From Inia geoffrensis (lineage: Eukaryota; Chordata; Mammalia; Artiodactyla; Iniidae), in the NCBI GenBank assembly GCA_036417435.1, contig CM070901.1, positions 8,902,001 through 8,966,000 of the forward strand: DNA of 64,000 bases. Reading direction: 5' to 3'. Below are positions 56,035 through 64,000 of this stretch, piece by piece. Both the position numbers and the translations under genes were made by a program. Below the pieces are notes generated by a model. That model searched no databases and was not told the origin of the DNA. It worked only from the letters and a program-made list of their open reading frames with translations. Each line of letters begins with the position of its first letter. Position 1 is the stretch's first letter.

Positions 56035-56635
56035 GAATGTGGTGTTCTAAAGAGTAACTGAACCTGGAAAAAGGAAAACAGGTTTCAAACCTCAGCCCTA
56101 CTATTCCTTTATTTTTATTATTCTTTTTTTTGAAACTGAGAAACCCTGAAGGACTCAGGGACTTCTCCATGGTGGAGTTTGTATGCCCTCATCCCTGTAG
56201 ATGTCCTTGACTAGCTTTCCTCTGAAGTTAGCTGAACTTCACCTGATCCTCTCTTGGTAAACCTTATAAAGCCTTCCATCCCCCTTCTCAAGTTAGATTT
56301 TTCCTTGAAAGCTTTCTCGTGCCCAACATTTAAAAAATTTGCCTGCGCTAATGAATGGTATTCTGGTTACTTTTCTTCCGCTAAATATACTATGTGTGTC
56401 TGTATATTGGTATATGTATGTGTGTGTGTATTTATAATAAAAGATTTGTCACCAAAAAAAAAAAAAAAAATCTCAGCCCTACTGCTGCTACCTCTGTGCC
56501 TCTGCACAGCCATGTTCATCTCTCTGGGCTTCATTTTCCTTCCTCTGTCAAATATGTTGAAAGAATATTATGAAATTATATGGTAGTGCCTGAAAGGTAC
56601 TCAGAAGGTTCTCAGTCAGTGTTATTTCATTTTAA
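56035..56635 (+). repeat. MIR SINE split by a retrocopy
   Basis: MIR-like sequence runs 56,035-56,102, is interrupted by the insertion at 56,103-56,471 and resumes to about 56,635 (TGCCTCTGCACAG, TCTCTGGGCTTCATTTTCCT, GTACTCAGAAGGTTCTCAGT). Confidence 0.65.
56103..56471 (+). pseudogene. 5'-truncated retrocopy of an unidentified polyadenylated RNA
   Basis: The 369-base insert is flanked by a 12-bp target-site duplication CTCAGCCCTACT (56091-56102 and 56472-56483). It ends in an AATAAA hexamer (ATAATAAAAG, about 56,437) and a poly-A tail at 56,453-56,470. These are the marks of L1-mediated retrotransposition of an mRNA 3' part. The body is not L1, SINE or any repeat that I recognise, and contains no long ORF. 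The parent gene is unknown. Confidence 0.75.
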
Positions 56636-56639
56636 ATAA

Positions 56640-57525
56640 TATTTGACTTCCTGATTAAAACATGAGGGTGAAGCCCCTGTCTTATTCATATTTGTGACCT
56701 GTCAGCTTTCACACAGTGTTTGTAAAAATGAATTAAATGCAACGAAGCGAACTGACTATAAGTAACTAGAAAGCATTTGGAAACCTGTATACAAATCTGA
56801 GAGGTTTTTAAGCCACAAACTTAATTTACTGCTACTTCTCCAGTAACATGAGATAACTTAAAACATTTTGAAATGGAGGATTAACTATGGCACTTGCATT
56901 TAGAGAAGCCTTGAAAATAATGTTTTATCTCAAGTTGACATTTTCTTTATGATATTTAGAAAAAAGAACTTCATTTTTCGGTTAATTTGATAAGTAGCCA
57001 TTTTTTTTTTTTGGACTAAGGCCAAATAATTTATCTTGGTTTTTTTCTCCCATTTATTTGATTAATGTAATATAAACAAGACTTAAGATATTTAACTTAC
57101 TGGGATTGAGCAGAGCAAATATAATATCACAGGCCCGGTTCAGATTTCTAGCGACTCAAGAGTGTGCCTTTAACCTTTGGTTCAACTTTGCTACCCCTAG
57201 GGAGATGCAGTTTCATGATTACATAATTTAGAAACAAATTAGGGATAATTTGTAGTATAATCTGTAACAATAAGACTCACCATTATTTTATTCAATTATT
57301 CAATTAGATTCAGAAGAATCAGTAACTCTTATCATCAGAATTTAATAATTCAACTAGCTACTCAAGTACCAATTAGCTAGTCTGAGGGTGATCCATGCCC
57401 TTGATTTAATTATATATATCCTTAGAATTGTTCTCTGATTATTTAAGGACTGTGAATTTATCTGGTCTGCCTACCAGTCGTGATCCTTCAGGACAGGGAT
57501 TATATTGTCCAATGCAGTTTGATGG
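56640..57525. other. Intergenic unique sequence
   Basis: AT-rich, no gene or clear repeat. Confidence 0.5.
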
Positions 57526-57665
57526 AAAGAGCCATAAAGTGAAACTTACATACCTGAGTGTCTACTCTTGACTCTGCCACCAACAGCAGTGTGGAATTGG
57601 ACAACTGCCTTAATTCTCTGGGACTTGAGTTCCCCACCTGTACAAAAAAATTCTTAACTAATGAT
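57525..57665 (+). repeat. MIR SINE fragment
   Basis: CTTGACTCTGCCACCAACAG, TTGGACAACTGCCTTAATTC and TTGAGTTCCCCACCTGTAC are in MIR order. Confidence 0.7.
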
Positions 57666-57696
57666 CTCTAAATTCACTTATTTTTACTTTTTTCCT

Positions 57697-60600
57697 AGTT
57701 AAAAAAAACTGAGATATCATTGATATATAGCATTGTATTGGTTTTAAGCATACTATTTAATTATTTGATATGTGTATGTATTGTGAAATGATTACCACAG
57801 TAAATTTAGTTAACATCCATCACCACACATAATTACAAGTTTTATTTTCCTGTGATGAGAACTTTTAAGATCTACTCTTGTAGCAACTTTCAAATATAAA
57901 GTAGAGTATTTGGGGTTTTTAGTTTGTTTGTTTTAAAAATTTATTTATTGCTGCGTTGGGTCTTCATTGCTGCACGCGGGCTTTAGTTGTGGTGAGCGGG
58001 GGCTACTCTTCATTGTGGTGTGCGGAGTTCTCATTGCAGTGACTTCTCTTGAGCACGGGCTCTAGATGTGTGGGCTTCAGTAGTTGTGGCACGTGGGCTC
58101 AGTAGCTGTGGCTTGCGGGCTCTAGAACACAGGCGCAGTAGTTGTGGTGCATGGGCTTAGTTGCTCTACGGCATGTGAGATCTTCCTGGACCAGGGCTCG
58201 AACCCGTGTCCTCTGCATTGGCAGGCGGATTCTTAACCACTGCACCACCAGGAAAGTCCCTAAAATTAAGCATTGTTAACTATGGTCACCATGCTGTACA
58301 TTACAGCCTCATGATTAATTTATCTTATAATTGGAAGTTTGTACCTTTTGAACACCACCACCCATTTTGCTCATCCCCCACTCCCTGCCTCTGATAACCA
58401 CCAGTTTATTCTCTGTGTCTGTAAATTCAGTTTTTTTGAGATCCTACATCTAAGTGAAATCATATGGTATTCATCTTTCTCTGTTTGACTTTATTTCACT
58501 TAGCATAGTATTCTCTAGGCCCATGAATATGGCAGTTGGCCAGATTTCTTTCTTTTTTATAACCGAATAATATTCCATTGCACATATCCCACATTTTCTT
58601 TATCCATTCATTCATCTATGGACACTTAGGTTGCTTCCATGTCTTCACTCTGGCAAATAATGCTGCAATAAGCATGGAGGTGCAAGAATCTTTTCAAGAT
58701 AGTGATTTCATTTCCTTTGGATAAATAGCCAGAAGTGGAATTGCTGGATCAAATGGTAGTTCTATTTTTAGTTTTTTGAGGGATCTCCATACTGTTTTCC
58801 ATAGTGGTCGCACCAATTTACAATCCCACCAACAGTGGCAAGGGTTCTCTTTTCTCTACATTATCACCATGACTTGTTATTTCTTGTCTTTTTTTTAATA
58901 GCCATTCTGACAGGTGTGAGATAAATTGTCACTGTAGTTTTGATTTGCATTCCCTTGATGATTAGTGATGTTGAATATCTTTTCACGTACTTGTTTGTCA
59001 TCTGTATGTCTTTGGAAAAGTGTCTCTTTAGTTCCTTGGCCCATTTTTAAATCAGTTTTTTTTTTTTTTTTTTTTTTACTGTTGAGTTGTATGAGTTCTT
59101 GAATATTTTGGATATTAACCCTTATCAGACATATCATATGAAAATATTTTCTCCCATTAAGTAAGTGGCCTTTTCATTTTGTTGATGGTTTCCTTTTCTG
59201 TGAAGAAGATTTTTAGTTTAAGGTAGTGCCAGTTGTTTATTTTTGTGTTTGTTGCCTTTGCTTTTGGGGTCAAATCCAAAAAATCATCACCAAGACTGTG
59301 GTCAAAGAGCTTACTGCTTATTTTTTCTTCTAGGAGTTTTATGGTTTCAGATCTTACATTCCAGTCTTTAATCCGTTTTGTGTTCATTTTTGTGTATGAA
59401 CCCAAAGGTAGTGCTCTAGTTTCCTTCTTTTGTATGTGGGTGTCCAGTTTTTCCCAACGACATTTATTGAAGAGACTTCCCTTGCACCATTGTATATTCT
59501 TGATTCCTTTGTCATAAATTAATTGACTATATATATGTTGGTGTATTTCTGGGCTCTGTAATCTGTTCTGCTAATCTATGTGTCTGTTTTTATGCTAATA
59601 ACATACTGTTTTGATTACTGTAGCTTTGTAAATATAGTTTGAAATCAGAGAGTTTGACGCCTCCAGCTTTGTTCTTCTTTCTCAAAATTGCTTTGACTAT
59701 TTGGGATCTTTTGTGTTTCCAAACAAATTTTAGGATTGTTTGTGGAAAATGCCATTGGAATTTTGATAGGGATTGTATTGAATCTGTAGATGGCTTTGAG
59801 TAGTATGGACATTTTAACAATACTCTTCTGATCCATAAGCATGGAATAGCTTTCCATTTATTTGTGTCTTCTTCAGTTTCTTTCATGAATGTCTCATAGT
59901 ATTCAGTGTACAGGTCTTTCATCTCCTTGGTTAACTTTACTCCTAGATTTTATTATTTTAGATGCAATTGTAAATGGGATTATTTTCTTAATTCCTCTCT
60001 ATGATAGTTCGTTAGGGTATATAAATGCAAGAGATTTCTGTATACTGATTTTGAATCCTGCAACTTTACTAAACTTTTTCATTAGTTCTAACAGTTTTGT
60101 CTTTTTTTTTTTTTTTTCTTTTGGTGGAGTCCTTAGGGTTTTCTCCATATAATATCATGTCATCTGCAAATAATGGCAGTTTTTACTTCTTCCTCTCCGG
60201 TTCGGATGCATTTTTTTTTTCTTAGAGGAAAAGCTTTTCACTGTTAAGTGTGATGTTAGCTCTGGGCTTGTCATATATGGCCTATTATGTTGAGGTACAT
60301 TCCCTCTATACCCACTTTGTTGAGTTTTTTCAAAATCATAAATGGTTGCTGATTTTATCGAATGCTTCTTCTGCATCTATTGAGATGATCATATGATTTT
60401 TATTCTTCACTTTTTTATAGTGGTGTATCACACTGATTGATTTGTGGATGTTGAACCATCCTTACATCCCCGGAATAAATTCCACTTGATCATGGTGTAT
60501 GATCCTTTTAATGTATTGTTGAATTCAGTTTGCTAATATATGATTGAGGATTTTTGCATCTATGTTCATCAGGAATATTGGCCTGTAATTTTCTTTTCTT

Positions 60601-60940
60601 GTAGTGTCCTTGTCTTGTTTTGGTAATGTTTGCCTCATAAAATGAGTTCGGAAGCGTTCCCTCCTCCTCTGTATTTTGGAAGAGTTTGACAGGGATTGAT
60701 ATTAATTCCTCTTTGAATGTTTGATAGAATTCACCAGTGAAGTCATCTGGTTCTGGACTTTTGTTTGTTGGGAGGTTTTTGATTACTGATTCAATCTCCT
60801 TACTAATAATGTCTGTTCAGATTTTTTATTTCTTCATGGTTCAGTCTTCATGGAAAGTTTCTAGGAGTTTATCCATTTCTTCCAGTTGCTCAATTTGTTG
60901 GCATATAATTGTTTATAGTATCCTATTACGATCCTTTGTA
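57697..60940 (-). mobile_element. Old L1 with nested SINE
   Basis: 3' UTR from 57,697 (ACTGAGATATCATTGATATAT on +), then ORF2 remnants on the - strand at 59,157-59,405 and 59,590-59,922, with palm and finger complements to about 60,940. A long CHR SINE splits the 3' UTR. A poly-T expansion lies at 59,058-59,077. All frames are broken. Confidence 0.82.
57936..58260 (-). mobile_element. Long-form CHR SINE
   Basis: Inverted element TTATTGCTGCGTTGGGTCTTC to ACCACCAGGAAAGTCCC, with repeated TAGTTGTGG(C/T)(A/G)C units. It is nested in the old L1. Confidence 0.9.
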
Positions 60941-62225
60941 CTTCTGGGGTAGCACACATTATGCGACTTATAATGATCTGCCCTATCTCCTTTGACAGCA
61001 CTGTAGTCCCATAAGTCCCTCTGTTATTTACATTCCAGCAATACTGAACCACTTATATTTCCCCATATAATGCCATGCTGATTGATGCCTATTTATTTTC
61101 CTTGGTATCAACTTTCCTGTGTTCTCTTACCTTTATTTTCTCTTCCTCAGTTTCTTTCACGGTGTCTTCATTTTCTTGTGTGCGTGTACATTCCTTTCTC
61201 CACAGTTCTGTCCTGGTCTTCACTATACCCACTTTTCATGAGTGATCTATCTCATTCCCTCCTAAGGGTTTGATTGCCATCTATGTATTCATCTCTTCAG
61301 ACTCTTGATCTCCAAATGGATGTTGCACAGACATTCCAATCTCAGTGTGTCAGAGACTGCAGTTTGTCCATTTAACACTCATTCCTATTTCTTCTATATT
61401 GATTGTAAGAGATTTAAAACTCCGTTTTCAAGCCTCCTTTACAGTTAAGGGTGTGGCCATGTTAAAAGTTCTGTAAATGTCGCATATTTGGGAGTGTCCT
61501 GGTTCCACTTCTCCTCCTTACTTCTTTCCCCTGCCTAGAACTCTGAAGGCACAGAAGTCACTTGGGGTCACCGGGAATGAAAACCATGCAGGAAGGGTGG
61601 AGAACAGGAAGACAGAAGGAAGTGGGTCCCTGATGGCATTGTTTAGACACAGAATCCAGCCTGTACTCTCTGCCCCCAGGTTTTTATTGTGTGAGTAAAT
61701 AAGAATTAGCCACTACAGTAGAGCTTCTTGTACTTGGTTGATTGCAGTCCTAATTGTGACACTCAGTGGATCTTGAACTTAGGTCATCTCATCTCTCTCA
61801 TCCTTCACCTTACCGCTCACCTTTTCTCATATCAGAGTGGTACTACCATTTACCCAGGATCCCAAATCAGAATTAGGGAGTGAAACTCAATTCTTCCACT
61901 TCCCTTATGACCCCGTCTTTCTGAAAAATATGTCTTTTTTAACATCACATCAGTCCTTCTACTTCTCTTTATCGCCACTGCCATAGGTTCTGGGGGGACA
62001 TGAGTTTTGCAGGGACGTTATTCAACCCACCACAGAAGGAGTTTCTAGTCAAAGCCCTATAGAATACAGAGTATATTTTTGCAGTGTATCCATTCAGCAA
62101 ATGTCTCCCACAAATTTACTGTGTCAGGAACTGCTGGGTCTAGAACTCGGAAATTCTTTTCTTTCTTGCTACCCTTATGGTAATGAATATATCTAACTTT
62201 AATGATCACTCCTTAAATTTCTTAG
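60941..62225. other. Intergenic sequence with possible ancient repeats
   Basis: Parts at 61,240-61,380 and 61,780-61,990 resemble the unassigned repeat at 44,220-44,600. The part 61,445-61,710 has a faint LTR-like look. No gene seen. Confidence 0.4.
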
Positions 62226-62366
62226 ATGCAGCCTAATTTATTTAACATATCTAGTGTGCCATTTAAATATTTTCAGCTTACCAAAGTGAATGATTACCTA
62301 GCAAAATACTATCCAAACAAAAGATTGGAGCAGGCTTATTGGGATCTCGTTAAATATCGGTGCTGA
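62226..62366 (+). other. Unidentified 46-codon open frame with acceptor-like start
   Basis: From 62,277 the frame reads LTKVNDYLAKYYPNKRLEQA then YWDLVKYRC and a stop. A TTTAAATATTTTCAG acceptor-like site lies right before this part, as at a terminal exon. The composition is protein-like, but I do not recognise it, and at this length chance cannot be excluded. Confidence 0.2.
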
Positions 62367-62865
62367 CAAGTATTACGTCAAGAGAATCAGCCGGATAATG
62401 AAAGAGGAGGCCTAGTGCTTTATTCTGAAAACTCAAAACTCACATTTCTCCTCTTTGGCATGTAGATATTTCATTACCCCAACCCAAACTCTTTTTTTCT
62501 TTAGACCATCATCAAAGAAATATCAAACACTTAGAGGGGTTTTCTTTTTCCAGTAGTGATTTAAAAGCTCAGGAAATCAGAATTTCTGGTTTTGTGATAG
62601 GATTTCTTGAAGGGAGCTGGATAAGTACAGTGTTGTAACCAGAGTTCTTGCAGGAGGCATAACTGTAAGCTGCATCACAGGTGTTGTCTGCAGTGATTTG
62701 AAACCATAGAAACAAATCAGAGCTATTGCTGGTGTTTGCATTGAGCTGAGATTGCATGCACATGACTGTTCAGTCTGCCAAAAATGGTGAGTGTTCACCA
62801 GCCAAAATTAGATTCAGGTACATTTGCCCTGTCTCCATGCGTTTATGAACGCTGAATTATTATTA
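62367..62865. other. Intergenic unique sequence
   Basis: No gene or clear repeat recognised. Confidence 0.5.
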
Positions 62866-62867
62866 TA

Positions 62868-63066
62868 TTTTTTTTGTGGATGCGGGCCTCTCACTGTTGT
62901 GGCCTCTCCCGTTGTGGAGCACAGGCTCTGGACACGCAGGCTCAGCGGCCATGGCACACGGGCCCAGCTGCTCCACGGCATGTGGGATCCTCCCGGACCG
63001 GGGCACGAACCCGTGTCCCCTGCATCGGCAGGCAGACTCTTAACCACTGCGCCACCAGGGAAGCCC
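62868..63066 (-). mobile_element. CHR-type SINE
   Basis: Inverted CHR body GCGGGCCTCTCACTGTTGTG to CGCCACCAGGGAAGCCC with a T-rich start. No clear target-site duplication seen. Confidence 0.92.
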
Positions 63067-63221
63067 ATAGGAAACTTTTTATGTTTGATATTATATGTGG
63101 AATGATCCATACAAATGAAATAGAACCAAATAGAATTCATTTTAAATATATGGAAAATTTTATTATATTTTCTTTTTTAAAGTAAAATATCTTTAGAAAA
63201 AAATGATTAAACTTTATATTT

Positions 63222-63795
63222 AAAAAAATTTTATTGGAGTATAGTTGCTTTGCAGTGTTGTGTTAGTTTCAGGTGTACAGCAAAGTGAATCAGCTATATG
63301 TATACATATATCCCCTCTTTTTTGGATTTCCTTCCCATTTAGGTCACCACAGAGCGGTGAGTAGAGTTCCCTGTGCTTTACAGTAGGTTCTCATTAGTTA
63401 TCTATTTTATACTTAGCATCAATAGTGTGTATGTGTCAATCCCCGTCTCCCAGTTCATCCCACCCCCCTTTCCCCCTTGGTATCCATACATTTGTTCTCT
63501 ATGTCTGTGTCTCTATTTCTGCTTTGCAGGTAAGATCATCTGTACCATTTTTCTAGATTCCACATATATGTGTTAATATATGATAATTGTTTTTCTCTTT
63601 CTCACTTACTTCACTCCGTATGACAGTCTCTAGGTCCATCCACGTCTCTACAAATGACCCAATGGTGTTCCTTTTTATGGCTGAGTAATATTCCATTGTA
63701 TATATGTACCACATCTTCTTTATCCATTCATCTGTCGGTGGACATTTAGGTTGTTTCCATGTCCTGGCTACAGTAAATAGTGCTGCAGCGAAGGT
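63222..63795 (-). mobile_element. 5'-truncated L1 3' end
   Basis: Inverted 3' UTR (TTATTGGAGTATAGTTGCTTT, TTTACAGTAGGTTCTCATTAG) of the copy C type, continuing into the end of ORF2 up to GTAAATAGTGCTGCAGCG near 63,795. Confidence 0.88.
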
Positions 63796-64000
63796 TAAAC
63801 TTCTTCCAACATCTCTCCATTTGACTCCATTTGACTAGATATTAGATAGCCTCCAGTGACTCTCCTCAGCTACTCTGTTAATAGTCACAGATTGCAGCCC
63901 AAGGGCCAAATCTGGCTCTCAAGTGTGTTTCTTTAAACTTCTTTAAACGTGTTTTGAACGTGAATGTATTTCATTCTCCAGTTGGACTGTCCTGCCAACC

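Overview
This is a window of mammalian nuclear DNA, most probably from a whale or dolphin. It carries many tRNA-Glu-derived SINEs of the CHR type, which I know from cetaceans and their close relatives, and long L1 retrotransposons of cetartiodactyl type. Nothing bacterial, plasmid or phage is present. The species call rests on recognising repeat families by eye.

Region 1, 1-25,275: the 3' two thirds of UCHL5 (UCH37, the proteasome- and INO80-associated deubiquitinase) on the + strand. Seven coding exons (1-41, 116-246, 1628-1691, 9423-9525, 10381-10494, 20382-20480, 25010-25054) join in frame with GT-AG introns and encode residues 132-329 of a 329-residue protein. The catalytic His164 and Asp179 are present; the nucleophile Cys88 lies before the window. 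The introns hold antisense L1 elements (an ancient one at 1735-5990, an old one at 6750-9290, and an essentially full-length one at 11,572-18,780 with target-site duplications), CHR SINEs, MIRs and a MER5A fragment.

Region 2, 25,275-35,700: sequence downstream of UCHL5. It holds a ferritin light chain (FTL) retropseudogene on the - strand (26,600-27,730), which still shows the iron-responsive element of its parental 5' UTR and is itself interrupted by a SINE. It also holds L1, L2, MIR, MER5A and MaLR-like fragments and a 165-base pyrimidine tract.

Region 3, 35,720-42,990: a second nearly full-length antisense L1, decayed, with a young SINE just beyond its 5' end. Region 4, 43,000-64,000: gene-poor sequence with further SINE, L1, L2 and MIR copies, a 5'-truncated L1 (50,600-52,945), a mosaic old L1 (57,697-60,940) and a 370-base retrocopy of an unidentified polyadenylated RNA inserted inside a MIR (56,103-56,471).

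The only intact protein-coding gene I can support is UCHL5. The many other short open frames come from L1, SINEs or chance. I found no convincing new biological system. The most interesting items are the FTL pseudogene with its IRE relic, the orphan retrocopy, the 74-nt UCHL5 intron and tandem splice acceptor, and two weak unidentified coding-like stretches (46,996-47,220 and 62,226-62,366).
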